Positions 39,571 to 47,989 of a stretch of 64,000 bases of DNA are shown here, in pieces. Below the pieces are notes generated by a model. It saw only the letters and a list, made by a program, of their open reading frames with translations, did not search any database and had not been told where the DNA came from. The position numbers and the translations under genes were made by a program. This stretch comes from Pseudonocardia sp. CNS-004 (GTDB taxonomy: Bacteria > Actinomycetota > Actinomycetes > Mycobacteriales > Pseudonocardiaceae). Positions within the stretch are counted from its first letter, which is position 1, and each line of letters opens with the position of its first letter. The stretch is taken from the NCBI GenBank assembly GCA_001942185.1, contig MKJV01000068.1, forward strand, positions 372,001 through 436,000, written 5' to 3'.

Positions 39571-39896
39571 TCAGACCTGCTCGGCGGGGACGCGCACGAC
39601 CAGCTCCGCGCTTTCCTGGGTGGGCACGAGCTGACAGCTCAACCGGCTGTTCGCCGCGCGCGGCGCGGCCGTCCACTCCAGCATCTCGTCCTCGTCACCG
39701 GTCGGCGGGGCGAACTGCTCGGTACTGCGGTCGAGGTAGACGTGGCAGGTGCCGCAGGTCGCCGATCCGCCGCATTCACCGACGATGCCACGCACCTGGT
39801 TGCCCAACGCGGCCCTCATCAGGCTCGTCGCGACGGCCACCTCGACGGTGTGCTCGGACCGTCGTCGTACACGTAGGTGACAGTTGGCACGCTCAT
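39571..39896 (-). CDS. [2Fe-2S] ferredoxin, adrenodoxin/putidaredoxin type (frame break)
   Basis: About 108 residues. Cluster ligands are in ECGGSATCGTCHVYL (C-x5-C-x2-C) and the later SCQLV. Such ferredoxins serve P450s or ring-hydroxylating oxygenases. One G is missing at 39859-39860 close to the N-terminus; the corrected start is MSVPTVTYVYDDG-SEHTVEVAVATSLMRAA. First gene of the two-gene operon with the reductase. Confidence 0.9.
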
Positions 39897-40273
39897 CCCC
39901 ATTTCTACGGTCAGTGGTGAATCCCGAATCGGAGTTCATCCTCCGGAGATTCCGGCCGCACCGGTGAACAGACCATGCCAAACCGCCGTAACCGTGGCGT
40001 CGCACTCCGTGAACCCACGGTAACGAAGACCTCTGCGAATCCCTCGCGCGCTGTGAGCCCGAATTTCGCGGGTCATCGACAAATGTCCTCCGGAGCACGG
40101 TCGCGGATCCGGACTTTGTACCCGCGGTACGTAACGTTCGGGGGCGAACCGTGTGATCCGTGCGTAACGGCGATCTCGCACCGCCCGGCAGCAGGTGTGA
40201 GACGGTCGTCACACGGTGTTCACCGCACAATGGCCGCTCACTCGTTAGGAGTAGCCGCCTTCCGGCGTAGGCC
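39897..40273. other. divergent intergenic region with inverted repeat at 40195-40214
   Basis: About 375 bp between the ferredoxin and the Ldh2-type gene. It is relatively AT-rich. GTGTGA (40195-40200) and TCACAC (40209-40214) form a perfect inverted repeat with 8-bp spacing, 60 bp before the plus-strand start; a GntR- or CRP-like regulator could bind. No gene is visible. Confidence 0.5.
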
Positions 40274-41418
40274 ATGGTTCATGCTGGGGCCGTGACGATC
40301 GATGAGAACGATGCAGCCGGCGCGAAGGACGCAGCGGGCGACGGTCAGGTGCACCTGATCGCCGCCGACGTACTGGAATCGACCGTGCGCGCGATCTTCG
40401 CCGCCGCCGGGTGCGCCGACGAGGAGGCCGGGCTGATCGCCCGCGAGCTCGTCGGCGCGAACCTCGCGGGCCACGACAGCCACGGCGTCGTGCGGGTTCC
40501 GCTGTACGTCGACTGGCTGCGGGAGGGCTGGGTCCGGGCGGGCAGCGGGCAGACGTCGTCACCGACGGCGGCGCGTTCGTGGTGCTCGACGGCAACACCG
40601 GGTTCGGCCAGACGATCGCCGCGCAGGCCGTGGCGCTGGGGGTCGAACGGGCCACGGCGAACGGCAGCTGCATCGTGGCCCTGCGCAACTCCGGGCACGT
40701 CGGCCGGGTCGGCGCCTACGCGGAGACCGCGATCGCCGCGGGCCTCATCTCGATCCACTTCGTGAACGTGGCCAAGTCACCGCTGGTGGCGCCGTTCGGC
40801 GCCGTCGAGCGGCGGTTCTCCACCGCGCCGTTCGCCATCGGGCTGCCGCTGCCGGAGCGTCCGGTGGTGCTCGACTTCGCGACGTCGCTCGTGGCGGAGG
40901 GCAAGGTGCAGGTGGCCTCGTACGGCGGCAGGCCGCTCCCCCAGGACGCGCTGATCGGCCCCGACGGCGTGGTGTCGGACGACCCGCACGTCCTCTACGG
41001 CGACTACGGGCCCACCGAGATCCGCAGGGCGGGTGGCGGCGACGGCGCGATCCGCGCGTTCGGCGAGCACAAGGGATCCGGGCTCGCGCTCATGTGCGAG
41101 ATGCTGGCCGGCGCGTTCACCGCCGGCGGGTGTGCAGGCCCGCTCGACGGCCCGCGCAAGGGCATCACCAACGGGATGCTGTCGATCTACCTGTCCCCCG
41201 CGCACTTCGGCACGCAGGCGGAGTTCGAGCGCATCGCCCGCGAGTACCTGGGCTGGGTGCTCGATGCCCGCCCGATCGACCCCGGGCTGCCCGTGCTCGC
41301 CCCGGGCGACCCCGAGTCGGCCAACCGGGCCGCCCGGCTGGCCGACGGCGTCCCCCTCCCGGTGAACACCTGGAATGCCATCCGCAACACCGCGACGGCG
41401 CTGGGCGTCGCTGCTTGA
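40274..41418 (+). CDS. Ldh2-family malate/L-lactate/ureidoglycolate-type dehydrogenase (frame break)
   Basis: About 381 residues of the PF02615 NAD(P)-dependent oxidoreductase family, unrelated to classical LDH. Landmarks: DSHGVVRVPLYVDWL, DGNTGFGQTIAAQAV, ALRNSGHVGRVGAYAE with the catalytic histidine, VAKSPLVAPFG, APFAIGLP, and HKGSGLALMCEMLAGAFTGG-like sequence. One G is missing at 40540-40542 (GGGG read as GGG); the corrected join is GWVRAGQRADVVTDGG. Start is ATG 40274 or GTG 40292. The 2-hydroxyacid substrate cannot be specified. Confidence 0.88.
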
Positions 41419-41490
41419 GGCCGGTCGTCGCGATCCCCATCACCAGGTGCTCCTGCCCGAACACGAGGATCAGCTAGTACCACCGCCGGA

Positions 41491-41561
41491 GATCGTGCCG
41501 TGCGCGTGAGACGGCGGTGACGGCGGTGCTGTCGCGGTCCGGCCATGCTCACCGCTGATCA
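41491..41561. repeat. possible divergent copy of the 62-bp palindromic repeat
   Basis: Begins GATCGTGCCGTGCGCGTGAG, contains CTGTCGCGGTCCGGCCAT and ends TCACCGCTGATCA. The right end and central CTGTCG match the repeat family, but it is 71 bp long and the left arm pairs poorly. Listed as a candidate only. Confidence 0.35.
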
Positions 41562-41594
41562 TGTGGGTACGTTCCGCGGAACGCAGGACCGCGG

Positions 41595-41735
41595 ATCATG
41601 GACGTGACCCGTCGGCGATCGCGGCGAGCACCGAGCCCGCGTGGCCCCTTTGACGTGCGGGAAGTCGTTGACCACGTCGGACACCGTCTCGACCGACACG
41701 CCAGCCGGCCGCGCGACGTGGCGCGTGGTGGCCGG
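41595..41735 (-). pseudogene. remnant of a LacI-family DNA-binding domain
   Basis: The minus strand encodes TTRHVARPAGVSVETVSDVVNDFPHVKGATRAR, a LacI-type helix-turn-helix and hinge start, and after one missing G continues VLAAIADGSRP and stops. No effector domain follows. It lies back-to-back with the intact LacI gene at 41858. It may be the leftover of an ancestral regulator replaced or duplicated at this locus. Confidence 0.65.
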
Positions 41736-41816
41736 TCCGTCCCGTCGGTCGAGCGGTGTGCCACCCCGTCCGGCGGAGGTATTGCGATCACTCGTTCGAG
41801 TCGCTACCGTCCCGCG

Positions 41817-41835
41817 GCAATCGATGCGTATCGAC
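41817..41835. promoter_or_regulatory. LacI operator upstream of the regulator gene
   Basis: GCAATCGATGCGTATCGAC, with TCGATGCGTATCGA nearly palindromic. The same 19-bp sequence with one base change precedes the sugar-binding protein gene (42906-42924). It lies 22 bp before the LacI start, consistent with autoregulation. Confidence 0.8.
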
Positions 41836-41857
41836 AACCCGACGAAGGGAGGCGCCC

Positions 41858-42871
41858 GTGGTCACCAGCCGGGACGTCGCCCGGGTCGCGGGTGTCTCGC
41901 AGAGCACCGTCTCCTACGTGATGAGCGGGCGCCGGTCGATCTCGGCCGAGACCCGCAAGCGCGTGCTCGACGCGATCGAGCAGCTCACCTACCAACCGAA
42001 CGCGGGCGCCCGTGCGCTCGCCAGCCAGCGCACGCAGGTGATCGGCCTCGTCGTCCCGTTCGGGCCGGGCGCCGACACCGCGGGCCTCCTGCCCTTCATC
42101 GAGACGATCGCGAGCTGCGCGCGGGCGGAGGACCACGACGTCCTGCTCGTGACCACCGACGAGGGCGCGGCCGGCCTCACCCGCCTCGCCGGCCGCGCGC
42201 TCTGCGACGCGATCGTGCTCATGGACATCGAGGCCGACGACGCCCGCATCCCGGTGGCCGCCGCGCTCAACGTGCCGGTGATCCTCATCGGCGTCCCGGA
42301 CGACAGCGCGGGCCTGCACTGCGTCGACATGGACTTCGCGCTGGCCGGCACCGTCGCCGTCGACGAGGTCGCTGCCCTCGGGCACGACCGCGTCGTGCTC
42401 ATCGGGCACGCGGCCGACGTGATCGAGCGCGACATCAACTTCGTGCGCCGCTTCCAGCGCGGTGCCGCCGCCGCGGCGCGGCGGCACGGGATCGGCTACT
42501 CGGTGGTGGCCCCCGTCCCGCCGGGTGCCGCGGGTGCCCGCGACGCCGTCGAGCGCGCGCTCGACGGCGGTGGCCGCCCGGGCGTCGTCGTGCCGAACTC
42601 CCAGGCCGTCGCCCCGGTGCTGCACGCCCTGGTAGAGCGGGGCGTCGTCCCGAGCCGCGACGTGTCGCTGATCGGGCTGTGCACCGACGCGGCGGCCGAG
42701 GCCACCACGCCCGCCGTCACGAACGTGTCGCTGGAGCCGCGGGACGTCTCGCGGCGCGCCATGGAGATCCTGTTCCGCCTGCTCGACCGCGACGGGGAGC
42801 CGCCCGCGCGGCTCGTCGAGCTGATCCCACCCCGGCTCACGCGCCGGGACACCACCCCGCCCGTCCCCTGA
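41858..42871 (+). CDS. LacI-family transcriptional regulator
   Basis: A 337-residue repressor: helix-turn-helix TSRDVARVAGVSQSTVSYVMSGRRSISAETRKRVLDAIEQLTYQPN, then a periplasmic-binding-protein-like effector domain (VIGLVVPFGPG..., DDSAGLHCVDMDFALAGTVAVDEVAALGHDRVVLIG...). The GTG start follows GAAGGGAGG. Two matching operators indicate control of itself and the downstream sugar transport operon. The inducer is probably the transported sugar or a derivative; identity unknown. Intact. Confidence 0.93.
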   Translation: MVTSRDVARVAGVSQSTVSYVMSGRRSISAETRKRVLDAIEQLTYQPNAGARALASQRTQVIGLVVPFGPGADTAGLLPFIETIASCARAEDHDVLLVTTDEGAAGLTRLAGRALCDAIVLMDIEADDARIPVAAALNVPVILIGVPDDSAGLHCVDMDFALAGTVAVDEVAALGHDRVVLIGHAADVIERDINFVRRFQRGAAAAARRHGIGYSVVAPVPPGAAGARDAVERALDGGGRPGVVVPNSQAVAPVLHALVERGVVPSRDVSLIGLCTDAAAEATTPAVTNVSLEPRDVSRRAMEILFRLLDRDGEPPARLVELIPPRLTRRDTTPPVP

Positions 42872-42905
42872 CCGCGGTCGCGTACCCCGCGACCCCCGCA
42901 CGCCC

Positions 42906-42924
42906 GCAATCGATACGTATCGAC
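42906..42924. promoter_or_regulatory. LacI operator upstream of the sugar ABC operon
   Basis: GCAATCGATACGTATCGAC contains the perfect 14-bp palindrome TCGATACGTATCGA. It ends 14 bp before the start of the binding-protein gene. Confidence 0.85.
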
Positions 42925-42938
42925 CGAGAGGACCGGAC

Positions 42939-44171
42939 ATGGCTCGACGAGGAGCATCACTACGGACCGCCCTCCCCGCGCTGGTCGCGGCCGCCGCGCT
43001 CGCGCTCACCGCCTGCGGCGGCGGGGGCAGCGGCGGTGGTGGCGGCGGTGACGTCACGTCACTGCGGGTGCTCGACTACTACAACAACGAACCCGACAAG
43101 ACCGTCTACGCGCAGAAGCTCGACGAGTGCGGGCAGCAGGCAGGCGTGACGATCGAGCGCGAGGTCGTGCCGGGCGACTCCCTGATCCAGAAGGTGTTGC
43201 AGCAGGCGTCCTCCCGCACGCTGCCCGACGTCCTCATGCTCGACAACCCCGACCTGCAGCAGATCGCCGCCACCGGCGCGCTCGCCCCGATCAGCGACTT
43301 CGGCCTGTCGGCGGACGGGTACCAGGAGGGCGTCGTGAGCGCCTCGACCTTCGAGGGGCAGGTCTACGGGCTGCAGCCGGTGACCAACTCGATCGGCCTG
43401 TTCTACAACGTCGACATCCTGAACGAGGCCGGCATCTCGCCGCCGAAGACGTGGGACGAGCTCAAGACCGCCGCGGCCGCGCTCACCCAGGGCGAGCGGT
43501 ACGGCGTCGCGTTCTCCGCGGTCGCCGACTACGAGGGTGCGTGGCAGTTCCTGCCGTTCATGTGGACCAACGGCGGCGACGAGACCGACATCGCGAGCCC
43601 CGAGACCGCCGAGGCGCTGCAGCTGTGGGTCGACCTCGTGAACTCCGGGGCGGCGTCGCGGTCGGTGCTGAACTGGAAGCAGGCCGACGTCAAGGACCAG
43701 TTCGCCGCGGGCAACGCCGCGATGATGGTCAACGGGCCGTGGCAGTTCCCCGCGCTCGACGAGGTGCAGGGCCTGAACTACGAGGTCGTGCCGATCCCGG
43801 TGCCGCGCGCCGGTGAGTCCGTGGTGGCGCCGCTGGGCGGCGAGACCTGGACGATCCCGCAGACCGGCGATCCCGCCCGCCAGGCCAAGGCCGCCGAGAT
43901 CATCTCCTGCCTGAACACCGACGACAACCAGATCGCGCTGGCCACCGAGCGCACCACCGTGCCGACGAAGACGGCGCTGCGCGACCGGTTCGTCGCCGAG
44001 GTCCCGCGGATGGCGGCGTTCACCGAGATCGTCCAGACCGCACGGGCGCGCACCGGCAAGCTCGGCCCCGAGTGGCCCGCCGCCGCCACCCGCATCTACA
44101 CCGCGGTGCAGACCGCCATCACCGGCGGCGCGCCCCCGCTGCAGGCTCTCGAGCAGGCCCAGAATGGCTGA
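42939..44171 (+). CDS. ABC transporter sugar-binding lipoprotein
   Basis: A 410-residue extracellular solute-binding protein (family 1). Signal peptide with lipobox LTAC at residues 24-27, a Gly-rich linker, then LRVLDYYNNEPDKTVYAQKLDECGQ..., VTNSIGLFYNVDILNEAGISPPKTWDEL and MMVNGPWQFPAL, all typical of the MalE/UgpB class. It is lipid-anchored outside the membrane and delivers sugar to the two permeases that follow. Stop overlaps the next start by 8 bp. Confidence 0.93.
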   Translation: MARRGASLRTALPALVAAAALALTACGGGGSGGGGGGDVTSLRVLDYYNNEPDKTVYAQKLDECGQQAGVTIEREVVPGDSLIQKVLQQASSRTLPDVLMLDNPDLQQIAATGALAPISDFGLSADGYQEGVVSASTFEGQVYGLQPVTNSIGLFYNVDILNEAGISPPKTWDELKTAAAALTQGERYGVAFSAVADYEGAWQFLPFMWTNGGDETDIASPETAEALQLWVDLVNSGAASRSVLNWKQADVKDQFAAGNAAMMVNGPWQFPALDEVQGLNYEVVPIPVPRAGESVVAPLGGETWTIPQTGDPARQAKAAEIISCLNTDDNQIALATERTTVPTKTALRDRFVAEVPRMAAFTEIVQTARARTGKLGPEWPAAATRIYTAVQTAITGGAPPLQALEQAQNG

Positions 44172-45156
44172 GGTAACCCGGTCGGCGGGCGCGGTCGCGA
44201 CCGCGCCCGGCCGGCCACTCCCGAGCGACGCCGCGCCGGCTCCCCCGCAGGGCCCGGCAGGCGGGTGGTGGACCCCGCGCGGGCGGGAACGGATACTGCA
44301 GCTGGCGTTCCTGGTTCCCGCCGTGGCGTACCTGCTGCTGTTCTTCGGCTACCCGGTGCTCCAGAACGCCCTGATGGGCTTCCAGGAGTACACGACGCGC
44401 AGCTTCTACACGGGCGAGGCGCCGTTCGTCGGGCTGGACAACTACGTCGCGGTGCTGTCGTCGGGCCTGTTCGGCACGGCGCTGCTCAACACCGTGTTGT
44501 TCACGGTCGGCTCGATCGCGGGCCAGTTCGTGATCGGGCTGGGGATCGCGCTGTACTTCAACCGGAAGTTCCCGCTGTCCGGGGTGCTGCGCTCGCTCCT
44601 GCTGCTGCCGTGGCTGATCCCGCTGATCGTCTCCGGGGCCGTGTGGCGCTGGATCCTCGACCAGGACAACGGCGCGCTCAACCGGTTCCTCGGGACCGTG
44701 GGCGTCGCGGAGAACCCCGGCTGGCTCACCAGCACATCACTCGCGCTGATCGCCGTGATCGGCGTGAACATCTGGATCGGGATCCCGTTCAACACGACGA
44801 TCCTCTACGGCGGCCTGCAGGACATCCCGCAGGACCTGTACGAGGCCGCCGCGCTGGACGGGGCCACCGGCTGGCGGGCGTTCCGGCACGTGACGTGGCC
44901 GCTGCTGCGGCCGGTGGTGAGCGTGGTGCTGGTGCTCGGGGTCGTCTACACGATCAAGGTGCTGGACATCATCCTGGGGCTCACCGACGGCGGTCCGGCC
45001 AACGCCACGCAGACGATCGCGACGCAGGCCTACCACCTGTCGTTCCAGGAGTTCCGCTTCGGCGAAGGCGCGGCGATGGGCAACGTGCTCATCCTCATCT
45101 CGCTGGTGTTCGCCCTCCTCTACCTGCGCGCCAACCGGCGTGCACTGGCCCGGTGA
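44164..45156 (+). CDS. sugar ABC transporter permease 1 (MalF type)
   Basis: A 330-residue permease with six predicted helices after a Pro-rich cytoplasmic N-terminus of about 35 residues. The EAA motif EAAALDGATGWRAFRHVTWPLLRP (residues about 228-251) couples to the ATPase. Overlaps the binding-protein gene; followed 7 bp later by permease 2. Intact. Confidence 0.93.
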   Translation: MAEVTRSAGAVATAPGRPLPSDAAPAPPQGPAGGWWTPRGRERILQLAFLVPAVAYLLLFFGYPVLQNALMGFQEYTTRSFYTGEAPFVGLDNYVAVLSSGLFGTALLNTVLFTVGSIAGQFVIGLGIALYFNRKFPLSGVLRSLLLLPWLIPLIVSGAVWRWILDQDNGALNRFLGTVGVAENPGWLTSTSLALIAVIGVNIWIGIPFNTTILYGGLQDIPQDLYEAAALDGATGWRAFRHVTWPLLRPVVSVVLVLGVVYTIKVLDIILGLTDGGPANATQTIATQAYHLSFQEFRFGEGAAMGNVLILISLVFALLYLRANRRALAR

Positions 45157-45163
45157 GGCGTCG

Positions 45164-45975
45164 ATGAAGACACGTACCGGCGGATGGGGCCACACCACCA
45201 TCGGGGTGCTGATCCTCGCCGTGATGCTGTTCCCGCTGTACTGGATGCTGAACGTCTCGCTGCAACCGGCGGGCTCTGCGGTCGGCACGCCGTGGATCCC
45301 GCTCGACCTGTCCTTCGACGGCTACGCCACCGCGCTGCGCGAGCAGGGCCGCAACCTGGTCACCAGCCTGGTCGTGGCGCTGGGCAGCGTCGTGTTCAGC
45401 CTGCTGGTCGCCACGCCCGCGGCGTACGCGCTGGCGCAGTTCCGGGTGCGCGGCGCGGGCGTGGTGCTGTTCGGGATCCTGATCAGCCAGATGATCCCCG
45501 GGATCGTCGTCGCCAACGCGCTCTACCGTGCCTACAGCGACCTGGGCCTGCTCAACTCGATCCCCGGCTGATCCTCGCCGACTCCACGCACGGCATCCCG
45601 TTCGCCATCCTGATCATGCGGGCCTACCTGCTGTCGATCCCGGGCGAGGTCATCGAGGCGGCCCGGGTGGACGGGGCGGGCCAGATCCGCGCGTTCGTCT
45701 CGATCGTCGTGCCGATGAGCCGCAACGCGCTGGTCACTGCCGCGCTCTTCACGTTCCTGTTCACGTGGAGCGACTTCCTGTTCGCGCTCACGCTCACCAC
45801 CACCGAGCAGGTGCGGCCGGTCACCCTCGGGATCTTCCAGTACATCGGCACCTACGTGAACGACTGGAGCTCGGTGATGGCCACCGCCGTGCTCGCCTCC
45901 CTCCCGGCCGTCGTGCTGCTGCTGGTGGCCCAGCGATTCGTCGCCGCGGGCGTCTCCAGCGGCGCGGTGAAGTAA
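45164..45975 (+). CDS. sugar ABC transporter permease 2 (MalG type), frame break
   Basis: About 270 residues. First half: YWMLNVSLQPAG..., TPAAYALAQFRVRGAG; second half carries the EAA motif EAARVDGAGQIRAFVSIVVPMSRNALVTAALF. One G is missing at 45566-45567; the corrected join is LLNSIPGLILADSTHGIPFAI. No ATPase gene follows, so a shared MsiK-type ATPase encoded elsewhere is probably used, as in many actinobacteria. Confidence 0.92.
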
Positions 45976-45995
45976 GAACCGAAAGGATGCATTCT

Positions 45996-46760
45996 GTGAC
46001 TCCCGTCCGCGTGATCGTCTGGGGCGAGAACCGCCACGAGAAGATCGAGGAGCACGTCCGCAAGATCTACCCCGACGGCATGCACGAGACGATCGCCGAC
46101 GGCATCCGGGAGAACCTGGGTGACGGCGCCGTCGTCCGCACCGTCACCCTCGACGACCCCGAGCACGGGCTCACCGAGGAGGTGCTGCAGGACACCGACG
46201 TGCTCGTCTGGTGGGGCCACGCCGCCCACGGCGAGGTGGCCGACGATGTGGTGGAGCGCGTGCACCGCCACGTGCTGTCGGGCATGGGCCTCATCGTGCT
46301 GCACTCCGGGCACTGGTCGAAGATCTTCATGAAGCTGATGGGCACCAGCTGCACGCTGCGCTGGCGCAGCGAGCACGACCGCGAGCTGATCTGGACCGTC
46401 GACCCCACCCACCCGATCGCCGAGGGTGTCCCGCACCCGCTGGAGATCGAGGAGGACGAGATGTACGGGGAGTTCTTCGACATCCCCACCCCCGACGAGC
46501 TGATCTTCATCAGCACCTTCTCCGGCGGGGAGGCGTTCCGCAGCGGCTGCACGTTCCACCGCGGCCACGGCAAGATCTTCTACTTCCGCCCCGGCGACCA
46601 GGACTACCCGACCTACCACCACAAGGACGTCCGGCGGGTGATCGCCAACGGCGTCCAGTGGGCACGCACGAGCCGCCCGGAGCGCGCCGCGCCGGTGCTG
46701 CTGCGCTACGAGACCGGCGAGTTCTTCAAGGGCGCCGACTACGCGGGGCCGCTCGGATGA
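45996..46760 (+). CDS. ThuA-family protein (trehalose utilisation type)
   Basis: A 254-residue glutamine-amidotransferase-like protein with the ThuA pattern: RVIVWGENRHEK, DVLVWWGHAAHGEV, GLIVLHSGHWSKIFMKLMGTSC, and FYFRPGDQDYPTYHHKDVRRVIANGVQWA. ThuA of Sinorhizobium works with the dehydrogenase ThuB in trehalose or sucrose metabolism via 3-keto-sugars. The GTG at 45996 sits 9 bp after GAAAGG; the ATG at 45987 overlaps that site and is less likely. Part of the sugar operon. Confidence 0.88.
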   Translation: MTPVRVIVWGENRHEKIEEHVRKIYPDGMHETIADGIRENLGDGAVVRTVTLDDPEHGLTEEVLQDTDVLVWWGHAAHGEVADDVVERVHRHVLSGMGLIVLHSGHWSKIFMKLMGTSCTLRWRSEHDRELIWTVDPTHPIAEGVPHPLEIEEDEMYGEFFDIPTPDELIFISTFSGGEAFRSGCTFHRGHGKIFYFRPGDQDYPTYHHKDVRRVIANGVQWARTSRPERAAPVLLRYETGEFFKGADYAGPLG

Positions 46761-46790
46761 GCGAGCTTGCGAGCGAATCGTGTTACAGCG
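46758..46790 (+). repeat. sequence related to the tandem repeat at 49207
   Basis: ATGAGCGAGCTTGCGAGCGA, starting at the ThuA stop codon, shares the GAGCTTGCG(GA)GCGAGCGAATC theme with the 49207-49373 tandem repeat. In both places it lies at a gene junction and opens with ATGA. Confidence 0.5.
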
Positions 46791-46830
46791 CGTTACGGTC
46801 ATTGTCGGCCGAGCGCAGCGAGGCCGTGCG

Positions 46831-47928
46831 ATGACCGTCGCCGACCCCCTGCGGGTGGTGCTCGTCGGCGCCGGGCTCATGGGCCGGGCCTGGCGCGACG
46901 TCCTCGAAGCCGCCCCGGACGTCGAGCTGGCCGGGATCGCCGACATCGACGACTCCGCCGCGCACGCCGCTGCCTCCGCGCTGGACCGGCCGGTGCCCAC
47001 CGGCACCGACGGCGTCGAGCTCGCCGCCGCCACCGGCGCGCGCGCGATCGTCAACGTGACCGTGCCGGAGGCCCACCACGCGGTCACCACCGCGGCCCTG
47101 TTCGCCGGGCTCGACGTGCTGGGCGAGAAGCCGGTCGCCCCGACCGTCGCGCAGGCGCTCTCGCTCGCGGCCGCCACGGAGGTGACCGGGCGACTGTTCA
47201 TGGTGAGCCAGTCGCGGCGGTGGAACCCGCAGCTCCACGCGTTGCGGGCCATGGCGGAGGACCTCGGCGCGCCGGGCACGCTCACCACGGAGTTCTTCCG
47301 GGAGTCGCACTTCCCGGGGTTCCGCGAGGAGATGGCCCACCCCCTGCTGATCGACATGGCGATCCACCCGTTCGACTCCGCGCGGTTCGTGCTCGGCGCC
47401 GAGCCCCTCTCCGCGTACTGCGAGTCGCACAACCCGCCCTGGAGCTGGTTCGCGGGCGACGCAGCGGCCACCGCGGTGTTCGAGATGACCGGCGGTGTCC
47501 GCTACACCTACACCGGCAGCTGGGCGAGCCCGGGACGGCAGACGTCCTGGAACGGCGAGTGGCGGCTGTCCGCGGAGAAGGGCTCCGCCCACTGGGACGG
47601 CGACCACGACCCGGTGCTCGAGGCGGAGTCCGACCCCGCACCGCACACCCCGTCGCCGTTCTCCGGGATCGAGGGCGCGCTACTGGTGTTCACCGACGCC
47701 CTGCGCACCGGCGTACCGCCGATGGGTGAGGTGCACGAGAACGTGCTCAGCCTCGCCATGGTGGAAGCAGCCGTCCGGTCCGCCGACACCGGACAACGGG
47801 TGCTGATCGACGACGTGCTGGCCGACGCCCACGCCGAGGCTCTTCGCACGGAGACGCACCCCGACGGCCGGGATGCCCTGGCCTCGTGGCCGTCGGTGCG
47901 TTCTGTCCTCACCGCCGCCCGTCCATAG
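46831..47928 (+). CDS. Gfo/Idh/MocA-family sugar dehydrogenase
   Basis: A 365-residue NAD(P)-dependent oxidoreductase: Rossmann motif VVLVGAGLMGRAWRDVL, the EKP motif in LGEKPVAPT, SQSRRWNPQL and a C-terminal alpha/beta domain with DMAIHPFDSARFVLGAEP containing the family histidine. Gene partner ThuA and the ABC operon suggest oxidation of the imported sugar, comparable to ThuB. Sugar not identifiable. Followed by a perfect palindrome. Confidence 0.9.
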   Translation: MTVADPLRVVLVGAGLMGRAWRDVLEAAPDVELAGIADIDDSAAHAAASALDRPVPTGTDGVELAAATGARAIVNVTVPEAHHAVTTAALFAGLDVLGEKPVAPTVAQALSLAAATEVTGRLFMVSQSRRWNPQLHALRAMAEDLGAPGTLTTEFFRESHFPGFREEMAHPLLIDMAIHPFDSARFVLGAEPLSAYCESHNPPWSWFAGDAAATAVFEMTGGVRYTYTGSWASPGRQTSWNGEWRLSAEKGSAHWDGDHDPVLEAESDPAPHTPSPFSGIEGALLVFTDALRTGVPPMGEVHENVLSLAMVEAAVRSADTGQRVLIDDVLADAHAEALRTETHPDGRDALASWPSVRSVLTAARP

Positions 47929-47929
47929 C

Positions 47930-47973
47930 CCGTGAGTGGATACGAGTGCTGCAGCACTCGTATCCACTCACGG
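47930..47973. repeat. perfect 44-bp palindrome (44-bp family), probable terminator
   Basis: CCGTGAGTGGATACGAGTGC and its exact complement form 22-bp arms with no loop, directly after the Gfo/Idh/MocA stop codon. A diverged copy of equal length lies inside the NuoB/D-like gene at 3321-3364. It may end transcription of the sugar operon. Confidence 0.85.
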
Positions 47974-47989
47974 CCAATACGCTGGGACG

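Noticed and set aside
40195..40214. A CRP site TGTGA-N6-TCACA
   Set aside because: The spacing here is 8 bp rather than 6, so I report it only as an unassigned inverted repeat.
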